Assembly (NCBI RefSeq): GCF_020923435.1
Contig: NZ_CP087263.1
Location: forward strand, 4,560,001-4,624,000
From: Brevibacillus humidisoli
GTDB taxonomy: Bacteria; Bacillota; Bacilli; Brevibacillales; Brevibacillaceae
Length of the DNA stretch: 64,000 nucleotides
Direction of reading: 5' to 3'
A model generated the notes under the pieces. That model was not told the DNA's origin and did not search any database. It saw only the letters and a program-made list of their open reading frames with translations. The position numbers and the translations under genes are program-made. Positions 16,201 to 25,213 of the stretch are shown piece after piece. Positions within the stretch are counted from its first letter, which is position 1. Each line of letters starts with the position of its first letter.

Positions 16201-17118
16201 TCATTTCCCTTGAAATGCTTGTTGCAATTCCGCTATGTTAAACTTTTTCATGCTCAAGAACGCCTGCGTGACACGATCGCGTTGTTCTGGCGTGCCCTTG
16301 GCCAACATCTCGTCCAGTGCGCCGGGGGAGATCTGCCACGAGACACCGTATTTGTCTTTAAGCCAACCGCACTGCTCGGCCTCGGGTACGGCGGATAGCT
16401 TTTCCCAGTAGTAGTCAATTTGTTCCTGTGTCTCACAACAGATCATGAGGGAGATGGCCTCGTTGAAGGTAAACGGGTGTTCCAGCGCGCTGTCCATTGC
16501 CGTAAACCAGGTGTTCTCCAGCATAAAGTCGGTGAACATTACCATCTTCTCTTTGTTCGGCTCTTGGCCGGGACCATACCGGAAGAGGGCGCCAGGTTTG
16601 GCATTTTGGAAGACCGAGAGATAGAACTCGCGTGCTTCTTCCGCTTTTCCGCAGTTATTGCCTACGAACATCAAAGAGGGGATAATCGTGGGCCGAGGCT
16701 CTCCATCCGGATTCGTCAGAATGAGCTGCCATGAGACACCGTACTTGTCCTGGATCCAGCCATACCGTTCACTGAACGGGTACTTGTCAAGCGGCATAAG
16801 CGCGGTGCCTCTATCGGACAATTTATTCCACACCTCGTCTATCTTTTCTCTCGCGTTCTTTTCCCGGGACGGATCAAAATTAACCATAAACGAGATGGAA
16901 GGATTGAACGCAAAGAGCGGCCCCGCAGAGATGGCCATAAACGGATGTCCCCAAACGGTGAACGAAACAAGATCGCAATCACCCGAGGGGGTATCGTGCA
17001 ACGTCGTCGTGCTCGTGATGTTGGAATCCGGGAATACAGAGCAATAAAACTCCGCGGCTTCTTTCGCCTCCTTGTCGAACCACAAGTGTGGGGTGATGGG
17101 TTGGGTTAGCGGACTCAT
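16201..17118 (-). CDS. VOC-family protein, tandem PhnB-like domains
   Basis: A cytoplasmic protein of the glyoxalase/bleomycin-resistance fold, function unknown. Start placed at ATG 17118 ([15 protein letters not shown]) behind AGGAAAG; 305 aa. Two homologous PhnB-type halves follow each other. Half 1 (~5-140) has [23 protein letters not shown] and WGHPFMAIS, and ends [18 protein letters not shown]. Half 2 (~150-290) has [24 protein letters not shown] and [19 protein letters not shown]. The repeated [12 protein letters not shown] strand marks the end of each half. Such double-domain proteins are common in Bacillales and often annotated as 3-demethylubiquinone methyltransferase-like, which is not a reliable function. 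It stands alone, downstream of the IS. Confidence 0.88.
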   Translation of the reverse strand: MSPLTQPITPHLWFDKEAKEAAEFYCSVFPDSNITSTTTLHDTPSGDCDLVSFTVWGHPFMAISAGPLFAFNPSISFMVNFDPSREKNAREKIDEVWNKLSDRGTALMPLDKYPFSERYGWIQDKYGVSWQLILTNPDGEPRPTIIPSLMFVGNNCGKAEEAREFYLSVFQNAKPGALFRYGPGQEPNKEKMVMFTDFMLENTWFTAMDSALEHPFTFNEAISLMICCETQEQIDYYWEKLSAVPEAEQCGWLKDKYGVSWQISPGALDEMLAKGTPEQRDRVTQAFLSMKKFNIAELQQAFQGK

Positions 17119-17355
17119 GATACTTTCCTCCTTTTTTATAATCAGGCGCACACTTACTTTGATTCTAAGACAAAGATTGATTTTACGTTTCTTACCGATT
17201 GCTGTCTTGATGGAATAGAGAGGGCTTGGCGACCAGTCCTGCATGGGTTCCACACGTGCCCGTCGCAACTACAATCAGATTCAGCAGAGCGGCAGCGGGT
17301 TCATTTTTCGGAGGAAGCGTCTGGTATGAAACCCTACCCAGTCAGAGTACTTGAT

Positions 17356-18281
17356 TCATGATGCTGTGGACTGCTTCCCTTTTCCTTTGCTTCGGAAGAG
17401 CGGAATCATCAGTAGATATCCAGCAAAAAAACAGAATCCTGCTAATACGTACACAATCGTGAGAGAAAGCGTACTTTTCAACACACCTGCAACACTCATC
17501 ATCAGGAGCATCGCTCCTGTCATAAGCGGAGTGCGGATTCCCATGACCCGACCGATAAAGTCTTTGTCGGTGTACTGCATCACCAAGGCGCTATTCCCTA
17601 CAAAAATGGCGGGCTGCAGAAGGGCAATGACGAATTGTGCCACCATGGTTAGCCATAACTCAGTAGACAGTCCTGCCAAGATGATCCCAGCCCCGTTGAC
17701 GAGTAAGCCAAACATCAGGAAATGTTGCGGGGCGATTTTGGAAGCCAGAGCAAAGGTTGCGATTCCTCCGATAATCTCACCCAAACCATAGGGTATGCTA
17801 ATCCATTTCAAAGCCTCTGCGGGCAAACGTAACTGCTCTGTGACGAGGGAATATGCTCAGTGGCGAAATCACCCCAACCCCAAGTCCCACCCATGTAAAA
17901 CATAGACTGAGCTGCAGGAGCAACCGGTTTTTGATGACAAAACGAATGCCGTCCGACATTTCGCGAAGCAGCGAAGACAGGTTGCCCTCTTGACGCTTGG
18001 GTTGCTGCTGATCGGACGGGAGAAAGACTAGAGCCAGCGCTGACAACAAAAAACAAGCGCTTGTCGCCAATATGGAAACTTCCATTCCGAATTGCTGGTA
18101 TACAGCGGTGCCTAGAACCGGACCAAGCACCATAAAGACCCAGAGCAAGGTTTGCAGCAAGGACATACAGGAGGACAGCAAAATTGCGAATCCAGATACC
18201 CGATTGGGAAAATAGAGTTGAAATCATGACAGCACGAACAAAGCGGTTGCGAACGAATTGAATAGGTCCCGACATCTCCAT
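17356..18281 (-). pseudogene. MFS-type drug exporter, degenerate
   Basis: Remains of a 12-helix major facilitator transporter. The start (ATG 18281, GGGAGGAT ribosome site, MEMSGPIQFVRNRFVRAVMISTLFSQSGIWIRNFAVLLYV) is typical. After about 40 codons the sequence jumps to another frame at ~18175 (SLLQTLLWVFMVLGPVLGTAVYQQFG), skipping roughly 60-80 residues that should form helices 2-4. A second frame change at ~17845 leads to LPAEALKWISIPYGLGEIIGGIATFALASKI and runs to a normal end at 17356. At least two frameshifts and one deletion make it non-functional. Its MerR-type promoter at 18311-18341 is still intact. Confidence 0.85.
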
Positions 18282-18310
18282 ATCCTCCCTGGTCAGCTAT
18301 TTCGAATGCC

Positions 18311-18341
18311 ATCATACGGCCTCCTGTAAGAGGAGAGTCAA
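18311..18341 (-). promoter_or_regulatory. MerR-type promoter of the MFS gene (19-base spacer)
   Basis: On the minus strand TTGACT (18341-18336) and TATGAT (18316-18311) are separated by 19 bases, the overlong spacer typical of MerR-activated promoters. A dyad CTCCT-CTTAC-AGGAG fills the spacer. Confidence 0.7.
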
Positions 18342-18365
18342 TCGGTTTGTTGCAAAAGTTCGGTG

Positions 18366-18396
18366 TTGACACTCCTCTAAGGGGAGGCGTTAGACT
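18366..18396 (+). promoter_or_regulatory. MerR-type promoter of the merR gene (19-base spacer)
   Basis: TTGACA (18366-18371) and TAGACT (18391-18396) are separated by 19 bases containing the dyad CTCCTCTAAGGGGAG. It is the mirror of the promoter 25 bases away on the other strand, so one regulator probably controlled both genes. Confidence 0.7.
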
Positions 18397-18419
18397 GCGT
18401 AAGGAAGGGGGGATATGCC

Positions 18420-18983
18420 ACGCTGTACACGGTAAAGAAAGTATCAGAAATATCTAATGTGACGATCAAAACACTCCATCATTATCATCGGATCGGTCTC
18501 CTCTTACCGAGCAAGATCAGCGAAGCCGGATACCGGTTGTATGGAACGAAAGAATTGGAACGTTTGCAAGAGATTCTATTTTACAAGGAATTGGGGTTTC
18601 CTTTAGAACAGATTAGAAAAATACTGGAACATCGTTCGGACCGACTCTCCATTCTTTCGCAGCAGGAGGAGTTGCTTGTTACCCGCAAACAAAGGATGGA
18701 AACAATCATTCAAACGTTGCGTAAATCCATTGCTTATTTGAAGGAAGGGCAAGAGATGGATCACAAGGAAATGTTCAAAGGGTTTGAGAACGAGGAAGAG
18801 TGGAACAAAGCGCTGAGCGAACAAAACCAGCATTTGCAGGAAACATACGGGATGGAGTCTCTTGAGGTGGCCCCAACGGATGTTCAAGACATGAATGAGC
18901 AAGCGGTTGAAATGGTCAGAAGCATAACTGATGTGATGGTTTTTACCTTCATCAGAATCTCCCCTCCTTGTACACTTGTCTAA
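18420..18983 (+). pseudogene. MerR-family (TipAL-like) regulator, start codon lost and 3' end truncated
   Basis: The reading frame opens with LYTVKKVSEISNVTIKTLHHYHRIGLLLPSKISEAGYRLYGTKELERLQEILFYKELGFPLEQIRKIL, a textbook MerR DNA-binding domain. The codon directly before it, spaced correctly from a GGGGGG ribosome site, is ACG (18420-18422) where ATG is expected; CTG 18423 or GTG 18459 are the only alternatives, and GTG would remove the first DNA-binding strand. After a coiled-coil dimer helix (~60-100) a TipAS-type effector domain begins (EMFKGFENEEEWNKALSEQN). It ends abruptly at ~187 residues with an unrelated tail (FTFIRISPPCTLV), where full-length relatives have about 250. Probably inactive, like its MFS partner. 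Confidence 0.8.
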
Positions 18984-19406
18984 ATGATAGCATGTAAGGA
19001 TTTGGGCGATAATACAATACACGGGATAATTCAGAATTTATACGGAATCACCTCTTGCTGTGATGTATAGAGATGGATTCGTGTCAATATCTTTTAAAAA
19101 TAACCGATAAGATAAGGAAATGGTTTAAAACTGGCTTTTGTAAGCAACATTAGGCCCGCGAAAATCTCAGTTTTTCTGACTGAGAGGGTGAGGGAAACTG
19201 GGGGCTTACACTTTATGCATTTGTTTCTAAGATCGACTGAGAGCGATGAAGCTTCAGTCATGTTCCTGTTTTTTTCCCGGTATTTTCTCCCCGTCAAGCT
19301 CTCTTAGATCGGGTTCCCTGCAAATCTTGCCAAAATGCGATTGTTAAACACCCGTTTACGAACAATTAGATCTCTGCTACCTTTTCCATAGGGAGGTGAG
19401 GTGCCA
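18984..19406 (+). other. Intergenic region, no gene seen
   Basis: AT-rich DNA without a convincing ORF on either strand. An imperfect hairpin (CTCAGTTTTTCTGACTGAG, around 19166-19184) is the only structure noted. Confidence 0.5.
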
Positions 19407-19808
19407 GTGCGTATACTGGCGTTGCTCATCATTGCTGTTTTTTCATTCTTGCTCGGATTTTTGGCGTATCTGGGAACGCTTTGGCTTGTATGGAACCAAA
19501 CGATTAGTCAGGGAGATTTGGTTGCTGTCGTGTTATGGGGAAGTGTCGCGTATGCAGTGCTTGCGGTCCCCATCTATTTGATTGTGATTGCTGTACTGAG
19601 ACGTTTATGGCAAGATCCCTCGATGATGGCTTACCTTGCAGGCTGCGTATTTGTGGGTATTGTCCCGACCGCATTTATCATGTGGGCGTGGGAGGGAGGA
19701 CTCCGCAGTCTGGTTTCCCCGGAGGCACAACTCTTCTATGCGTTCTTTGGCATCTCCGGAATCGCATTTGCTTTTGGCTGGTATCGTTATGTCCATCACC
19801 GCTCTTGA
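19407..19808 (+). CDS. Small integral membrane protein of unknown function (133 aa)
   Basis: Not recognised by name. GTG 19407 is chosen because GGGAGGTGAG is then nine bases away; GTG 19401 is too close. Four membrane helices are evident: ~3-26 (LALLIIAVFSFLLGFLAYLGTLWLV), ~34-60 (LVAVVLWGSVAYAVLAVPIYLIVIAVL), ~72-90 (MAYLAGCVFVGIVPTAFIMWAW) and ~105-125 (LFYAFFGISGIAFAFGWY). The short loops and basic C-terminus (YRYVHHRS) suggest both ends inside. The ATPase gene follows 64 bases after its stop in the same direction, but with separate ribosome signals, so an operon is possible, not shown. Confidence 0.7.
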   Translation: MRILALLIIAVFSFLLGFLAYLGTLWLVWNQTISQGDLVAVVLWGSVAYAVLAVPIYLIVIAVLRRLWQDPSMMAYLAGCVFVGIVPTAFIMWAWEGGLRSLVSPEAQLFYAFFGISGIAFAFGWYRYVHHRS

Positions 19809-19872
19809 TTTGCCAAGACACTTGGACGCTGGTTAGCTTGTGGATCCAAAACGTTCTGGAGTTGAGTTGAAG

Positions 19873-20586
19873 ATGTATTTACGCAGTCTTGAGATTTTGC
19901 GAGATGAACAGACGGACCTGGATCGCTACCCGTTTTCCATCCCTGCAGTGAAACGTTTGGATCGCCTTTCGTTTCGTTCCAATGTTACTTTTTTTGTCGG
20001 GGAGAACGGTTCGGGCAAATCGACGCTGCTGGAAGCAATCGCTTATCAATGCGGCTTTCATACGGCGGGGGGAGGGAGGAATAACTACTATGATGTTGAC
20101 TCCTCCCATGCCGCGCTGGGTGAACATATCCGGCTCTCCTGGCTGCCCAAGATCACCAATGGTTTTTTTATGAGAGCAGAGACGTTTTACCATTTTGCGT
20201 CCCATCTGGACACCTTGGGTGGCGATAGCTTACGGTTTTATGGCGGGCGTTCTCTGCATGAGCAATCGCATGGCGAAGCCTTTCTGGCGCTGTTTCGCCA
20301 TCGCTTTGGGAAAAAGGCAATCTATCTGCTGGATGAGCCCGAGGCGGCCCTTTCCCCGGCGCGGCAGTTGGCGCTGCTGCAAACCATCAAAGAGCTGGAA
20401 AACAATGCTCAGTTTATCATTGCTACGCATTCGCCGATCTTGCTCGGGTATCCAAATGCACAGCTGCTCAACTTTGATGTGCAGCCGGTGCAGGAGATTC
20501 GCTATGAAGAAACGATGCATTACATCCTTACGAGACGTTTTCTCGAAAATAGGAAAACGGTCTTGCGCGAGTTGTTTGATCAGTAA
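19873..20586 (+). CDS. AAA-family ATPase (COG3910-type)
   Basis: A stand-alone ABC/SMC-like ATPase of unknown substrate, soluble. It is 237 aa from ATG 19873; TTG 19867 (GGAG six bases upstream) and GTG 19840 are alternative starts. Walker A GENGSGKST is near residue 44, a short Q-loop region follows (NNYYDVDSS), the signature-like SHGEAFLALF near 140, Walker B AIYLLDEPEAAL near 155, and a D-loop/H-loop IIATHSPILLGYPNAQL near 198. This order and size fit the small 'predicted ATPase' group common in Firmicutes and sometimes linked to phage defence, but nothing here shows such a partner. Confidence 0.82.
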   Translation: MYLRSLEILRDEQTDLDRYPFSIPAVKRLDRLSFRSNVTFFVGENGSGKSTLLEAIAYQCGFHTAGGGRNNYYDVDSSHAALGEHIRLSWLPKITNGFFMRAETFYHFASHLDTLGGDSLRFYGGRSLHEQSHGEAFLALFRHRFGKKAIYLLDEPEAALSPARQLALLQTIKELENNAQFIIATHSPILLGYPNAQLLNFDVQPVQEIRYEETMHYILTRRFLENRKTVLRELFDQ

Positions 20587-20761
20587 CGTTGGTGTATCAT
20601 CTATCATCCGCCTTTATCCCGCATGGTAATGATCCACTCCTTACTTTTACCATGGTCACTTAGCTGTTGCCATGTTCCCCTTCCTCGTCTCCCTTACTCC
20701 CCACGTCTCAATCGTTACCCCTCACTCATCAATTGACGAAATAGTTTTAAAACAGAAAAGG

Positions 20762-20814
20762 TTTACAAAAGAGCCGGGGCATACTATCATTTGCTTAGAT
20801 AATTAAATTAATTA
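20762..20814 (+). promoter_or_regulatory. gal operon promoter with palindromic operator
   Basis: TTTACA (20762-20767) and TATCAT (20785-20790) are 17 bases apart. A perfect 7-1-7 palindrome TAATTAAATTAATTA (20800-20814) covers about +3 to +17, a position suited to a repressor. The repressor is not in the window. Confidence 0.55.
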
Positions 20815-20882
20815 ACTTAGTGGCGGTGCCAGCAAGAGCTGTTGCGTAGAATATTGCTTCAAAGAAAGGACGGAGATGGCGG

Positions 20883-22058
20883 ATGGGGCTGTTGGAACAA
20901 CATTTTGGCTCCTGCAGTGGTGAGGTACGCGTTTTTTTTGCCCCAGGCCGGGTCAATCTGATCGGGGATCATACGGATTACAGCGGCGGATATGTGCTTC
21001 CCGCTGCGCTTGATTGCGGTACCTGGGTAGCGATTCGGCAACGTGAGGATGGTCGTTTTCGCTTCATTTCCACCAACTTTGACGATCAGGTGGAGTGCTC
21101 GGCCGCCGAACTGGCCTACCGCACAGAAGATGGATGGGCCAACTATCCCAAGGGGGTGATCTGGCACCTCCGAGAGCGGGGAGTTGAGTTGTCTGGGGGA
21201 GATCTCCTCTTTCATGGCAATATCCCCAATGGAGCGGGCCTCTCCTCATCTGCGTCGATCACGATGGCGACTGCATTTTCTGTCCGCTCGTTGACCGGGG
21301 TTGATCTGTCGCTGATGGAGCTGATCAGGCTGAGCCAGCAGGTGGAAAATGAATACCTGGGTGTGAACTGCGGGATTATGGATCAGTTCGCTGTCGGGAT
21401 GGGTCGGTCCGGGCATGGACTCCTGCTGCGCTGCAAGACACTGGACTACCGTTATGTGCCCCTCACGCTGGGAGATTACCGGATCGTGATTGTCAACAGC
21501 AACAAACGGCGGGAACTTGCCGCATCCAAGTACAACGAGCGGCGGGCGGAGTGTGAGGCAGGGTTTCGTATGATCCAGCCCCACCTGTCAGAAGCAGATC
21601 ACCTGGGCAGTGTATCGGTTGACCAATGGCGAGAGGTGTCTCGTCATATCTCGTCAGAGACGATCCGCAGACGGCTGGAGCATGTAATATATGAGAATGA
21701 GCGGGTGCTGCGCTCGACGGAAGCGCTGGAGAGCGGCGATCCGATCGCTTTTGGCCGATATATGCAAGAGTCTCACGAATCTCTCTCCCGTCTCTACGAG
21801 GTTACAGGAACGGAGTTGGATGTGCTGGTTGAGGAGGCGCTGCGCGTAAAGGGATGCATCGGGGCGCGGATGACAGGTGCCGGATTTGGCGGTTGTACGG
21901 TCAATCTGGTTCACGAGGCACACCTTGACACATTCTGTCGGCAGGTGAACAAGCGCTTCCGGGAGCGAACAGGGCGTACCCCGGCGTTTTATTGCTGGCA
22001 GACAGGTGACGGTGTTAGAGAGATTATTCAGGGGGTGGAGGCATGTCCGTTCTGGTAA
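20883..22058 (+). CDS. galK: Galactokinase
   Basis: Phosphorylates galactose to galactose-1-phosphate with ATP (Leloir pathway), GHMP kinase family, cytoplasmic. 391 aa, normal length. The galactokinase signature reads APGRVNLIGDHTDYSGGYVLP (Arg23 and the sugar-binding HTDY); the family normally has Glu where Asp29 stands. The GHMP ATP-binding loop is GNIPNGAGLSSSASI near 118. The catalytic Asp lies in NCGIMDQFAVGMG near 166, and the C-terminal motif is GARMTGAGFGGCTVNLV near 330. It overlaps galE by 16 bases, implying coupled translation. A promoter with a palindrome precedes it. Confidence 0.95.
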   Translation: MGLLEQHFGSCSGEVRVFFAPGRVNLIGDHTDYSGGYVLPAALDCGTWVAIRQREDGRFRFISTNFDDQVECSAAELAYRTEDGWANYPKGVIWHLRERGVELSGGDLLFHGNIPNGAGLSSSASITMATAFSVRSLTGVDLSLMELIRLSQQVENEYLGVNCGIMDQFAVGMGRSGHGLLLRCKTLDYRYVPLTLGDYRIVIVNSNKRRELAASKYNERRAECEAGFRMIQPHLSEADHLGSVSVDQWREVSRHISSETIRRRLEHVIYENERVLRSTEALESGDPIAFGRYMQESHESLSRLYEVTGTELDVLVEEALRVKGCIGARMTGAGFGGCTVNLVHEAHLDTFCRQVNKRFRERTGRTPAFYCWQTGDGVREIIQGVEACPFW

Positions 22059-23047
22059 CCGGAGGCGCAGGGTACATCGGCAGCCATACGGTAGCCGAAT
22101 TACTAACCCGCGGTGAAGAGGTTGTGGTGCTGGACAGCTTGCAGACCGGCCATCGTGGTGCGGTGCTGGTGGAATACTACTATCAGGGTGACGTCCGCGA
22201 TACGGATCTATTGCAGCGGGTTTTTACCGACCATGAGATTGAAGCCGTTATTCACTTCGCAGCAAGTTCGCTGGTGGGCGAGTCGGTGACGGACCCGCTC
22301 AAATACTACGACAATAATGTAGTAGCTGTGCAGCGGCTGTTGGCGGCGATGAACCGGCACGGGGTGAAGCAGATCGTTTTCTCTTCCACGGCGGCTACTT
22401 ACGGTGAACCGCTACGTACGCCGATCGAGGAGGAGGACCCTACGGAACCGACCAGTCCGTACGGCGAGACCAAGCTGGCGATTGAAAAGATGCTGGCCTG
22501 GTGCGACCGGGCGTACGGGATCAAATCCGTCTCGCTGCGGTATTTCAACGCGGCGGGAGCCCATCCCGACGGATGGATCGGTGAGGATCACCAACCGGAA
22601 ACCCATCTGATTCCGATCATCCTGCAGGTGGCGTTGGGGCAGCGGGAGCATGTCGCTATTTTTGGCGATGATTATCCCACTGAGGATGGGACGTGTATTC
22701 GCGATTACATCCATGTGATGGATCTGGCGCAGGCGCATTATCTGGCTCTGCAGCGTCTCCGTTCATCAGGCGAGAGCGGCATCTACAACCTGGGCAACGG
22801 CACAGGTTTTTCTGTGAAACAGGTGATTGAGAAGTGCAGGGAGGTTACCGGCCATCCGATCCCGAGCGTTGTCTCGCCGCGTCGTCCCGGCGATCCGGCT
22901 GTGCTGATCGCTTCTTCGCAAAAGGCAAAACGGGAGTTGGGCTGGACACCGCGTTACGCCGATTTGGGCACGATCATCGAGAGCGCCTGGAACTGGCATC
23001 GTCGTCATCCGCTCGGATTTGGCGGCGGGACGGGAGGCAGCCGATGA
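22043..23047 (+). CDS. galE: UDP-glucose 4-epimerase
   Basis: Interconverts UDP-glucose and UDP-galactose; NAD-dependent short-chain dehydrogenase fold. 334 aa. The Rossmann motif VTGGAGYIGSHT is at residues 5-16, FSSTAATYGEP near 114, and the catalytic Tyr140-x3-Lys144 in SPYGETKLAIEK. It starts inside galK with a GGTGGAGG ribosome site and ends in an ATGA overlap with the next gene. Together with galK it forms the first two cistrons of a three-gene operon that lacks galT. Confidence 0.96.
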   Translation: MSVLVTGGAGYIGSHTVAELLTRGEEVVVLDSLQTGHRGAVLVEYYYQGDVRDTDLLQRVFTDHEIEAVIHFAASSLVGESVTDPLKYYDNNVVAVQRLLAAMNRHGVKQIVFSSTAATYGEPLRTPIEEEDPTEPTSPYGETKLAIEKMLAWCDRAYGIKSVSLRYFNAAGAHPDGWIGEDHQPETHLIPIILQVALGQREHVAIFGDDYPTEDGTCIRDYIHVMDLAQAHYLALQRLRSSGESGIYNLGNGTGFSVKQVIEKCREVTGHPIPSVVSPRRPGDPAVLIASSQKAKRELGWTPRYADLGTIIESAWNWHRRHPLGFGGGTGGSR

Positions 23048-24159
23048 ACAGGAGCGAGAGGATCTTGCAGCGGCTGGACCGCCTGCGTGAACTGATGCGG
23101 CAGACGGATGTGGACGGGCTTTTGCTGCGCAAACGGCGTCACTTCAGCTGGCTGACCGGAGGACGTCGCAACCATATAGAACAGACCACTAACCTGGGGG
23201 TGGCTGATCTCGTGGTGTTTCCCGATAGCGTCTACTGCGTGACAACCAAGATGGAAGCGGCCCGAATCAGAGAGGAAGAACTTGTCGATCTGGCATGTGA
23301 ATGGATCACCCCGGAATGGTACGAAGGAACAGGGCCTGCGATTCTCTCGCTCTGTCAGGGGAGAAAGATGGGATGTGACGTGGAACCTGCAGCGGTGGGA
23401 TTGCCGTCCGGTGTTGAGCTGAGTCGGCAGATTGCTGCATTGTCCTATGTGCTCGACGAAGAGGAGATCGCACGTTATCGCACGTTGTCACAAGGGGCGG
23501 CGAGAGCAGTGGAAGCGATTTGCCGACAGATGCGGCCGGGAATGAGCGAATATGAGATCCAGGCAAAACTGGCTGCGCGGGTGATGGAGCAGGGCATCAA
23601 CCCATCAATTATCCTGATCGCCACAGACGAGCGAATCTTCAACTATCGCCACCCGATCCCGACGGGGAAAAGGCTGGAGCGGTACGCCATGGTGGTGCTC
23701 TGCGCGGAGCGGTGGGGGCTGGTTGCCAATGTGACCCGCTTCGTTCACTTTGGGCCGCTGCCAGACGTGGTGCGGGAAAACCGGCAGAAGCTGGCGCAGA
23801 TTGATCTAGTGATGAACCTCGCTACACGTCCTGACACACTAATCCAGGAGGTGGTCCGGCGCGGCATCAGGACATACGAAGCATTAGGCTTTGGCGACGA
23901 CTGGAGGTATCTGCATCTGGGAGGGCCGACCGGTTATGCAGCGCGAGAGTTTTTGGCGACGCCGACATGTGAAGGACAGGTTCAGCTCCACCAGGCCTTT
24001 GCCTGGAACCCTGCCGTGCGCGGCATCAAGTCGGAAGATACGATCCTGGTCGGAGCGGATGGCAACGAATTCTTGACCCATACAGGCGATTGGCCGTATA
24101 TTTCGCTGGAATGGGACGGTCAGATCTATCAGCGCCCGGATGTCATGGTTCACTCGTGA
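23044..24159 (+). CDS. M24-fold (aminopeptidase P/creatinase-like) protein lacking most metal ligands
   Basis: Third cistron of the gal operon; its ATG overlaps the galE stop (ATGA at 23044-23047). 371 aa. The N-terminal creatinase-type domain spans ~1-150 (RLDRLRELMRQTDVDGLLLRKRRHFSWLTGG). The pita-bread domain follows (YRTLSQGAARAVEAICRQMRPGMSEYEIQAKLAARVMEQG). In active M24 enzymes five ligands (D, D, H, E, E) bind two metals. Here the first Asp position reads VVLCAERWG and the second lies in ANVTRF (Asp to Asn). The histidine loop is YLHLGGPTGY, the EPG glutamate is replaced in AWNPAV, and only the last Glu (KSEDTILV) is evident. It is therefore more likely a non-peptidase relative. Its place in a gal operon suggests a sugar-related role, but that is inference. 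Confidence 0.82.
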   Translation: MNRSERILQRLDRLRELMRQTDVDGLLLRKRRHFSWLTGGRRNHIEQTTNLGVADLVVFPDSVYCVTTKMEAARIREEELVDLACEWITPEWYEGTGPAILSLCQGRKMGCDVEPAAVGLPSGVELSRQIAALSYVLDEEEIARYRTLSQGAARAVEAICRQMRPGMSEYEIQAKLAARVMEQGINPSIILIATDERIFNYRHPIPTGKRLERYAMVVLCAERWGLVANVTRFVHFGPLPDVVRENRQKLAQIDLVMNLATRPDTLIQEVVRRGIRTYEALGFGDDWRYLHLGGPTGYAAREFLATPTCEGQVQLHQAFAWNPAVRGIKSEDTILVGADGNEFLTHTGDWPYISLEWDGQIYQRPDVMVHS

Positions 24160-24269
24160 CAGTCTGATACCATCCTGCGGAAGTCCAGGGCAGCACCTCA
24201 CATAGTTTTTATCCGTTCAATCAACAATACAACAAGAAAGCAGGTCAGGACGGAAGCGGGGGAAAGCGT

Positions 24270-25166
24270 ATGGATATGTTCATCGCAGGACATGAGATCC
24301 AGATTTCCAATCCCGACAAGGTGTTATGGAAGGAAGCAAACATCACCAAGCGTCAATACATCCAGTATCTGCTGAGCGTAGCGGATTACCTGATTCCGTA
24401 CACGACCGACAAGATGCTGATGTGGTGGTTGTATCCGGCCGGTTTCGGCCGATCAAAGGTAGAAAAACGATCTCTTCCGAAAAACGCACCAGAGTGGATG
24501 CCGGCCGTGTTTTACAAGAAGAAACAGAGAGTACTGTTAAACAACAAACCTGCACTGGCATGGATCGCCAATCAGGAAGCATTGGAATTGCATGTCCCGT
24601 TTGATACCTATCAGCAGACGGATTACCCTACGGAGTTGGTTTTCGATCTTGACCCTGCGGGCCAAGACGATTTTGAACTGGCGCTGGAGATTGCCCTGCG
24701 GACGAAAGAGGTGTTGGATTCGATCGGGTTGTTTTGCGTGGCGAAAACGTCAGGAAAATCGGGGATGCACATCCATGTGCCGATTGATCCTGACTACCGC
24801 TTTGAAGAGACACGAAAAGTGAACCGCTTCATTGCCAACTATATGGCGGAAAAGTATGCGAGTCTGATCACGCTTGATCGAGTCGTGGCAAGAAGAGGGA
24901 ACAAACTGTATTTTGATTATCTGCAGTTGTGGAAAGGACGAACGATGGCTGTACCCTATTCGGTTCGGGCAACGCCAGAGGCAACGGTATCGACGCCTGT
25001 GGAATGGTCCGAGGTGCAAAAGGGATTTCGTCCGGAAGACTTTACGATCCTCAACATGGAGCAGCGGCTGCGAGAAAAAGGGGACTTGTTCCGCCCGATG
25101 ACGACAGAAAAACAGGCTCAACGATTGGATGAAATCCTCAGGTTCATAGAAAGCCACAAGATGTGA
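24270..25166 (+). CDS. LigD-type primase-polymerase domain protein
   Basis: A stand-alone polymerase domain of the bacterial non-homologous end-joining ligase D family (archaeo-eukaryotic primase fold), adding nucleotides at broken ends. 298 aa, the length of one PolDom. Motifs: LSNPDKVLW-like start (ISNPDKVLWKEANITKRQYIQYLLSVADYLIPY), LELHVPFDTYQQTDYPTELVFDLDPA with the metal-binding DLD near 127, KTSGKSGMHIHVPI near 158, and DRVVARRGNKLYFDYLQLWKGRTMAVPYSVRATPEATVSTPVEW near 210-250. No ligase or nuclease domain is fused and no ku gene is near. In sporeformers such proteins act in spore DNA repair; that role here is assumed from the family. GGGGGAAAG precedes the ATG. Confidence 0.92.
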   Translation: MDMFIAGHEIQISNPDKVLWKEANITKRQYIQYLLSVADYLIPYTTDKMLMWWLYPAGFGRSKVEKRSLPKNAPEWMPAVFYKKKQRVLLNNKPALAWIANQEALELHVPFDTYQQTDYPTELVFDLDPAGQDDFELALEIALRTKEVLDSIGLFCVAKTSGKSGMHIHVPIDPDYRFEETRKVNRFIANYMAEKYASLITLDRVVARRGNKLYFDYLQLWKGRTMAVPYSVRATPEATVSTPVEWSEVQKGFRPEDFTILNMEQRLREKGDLFRPMTTEKQAQRLDEILRFIESHKM

Positions 25167-25213
25167 GGCGAGCGGAACAGAGTTGACTTTGGTTCCGCTC
25201 GCACACGGTACGA

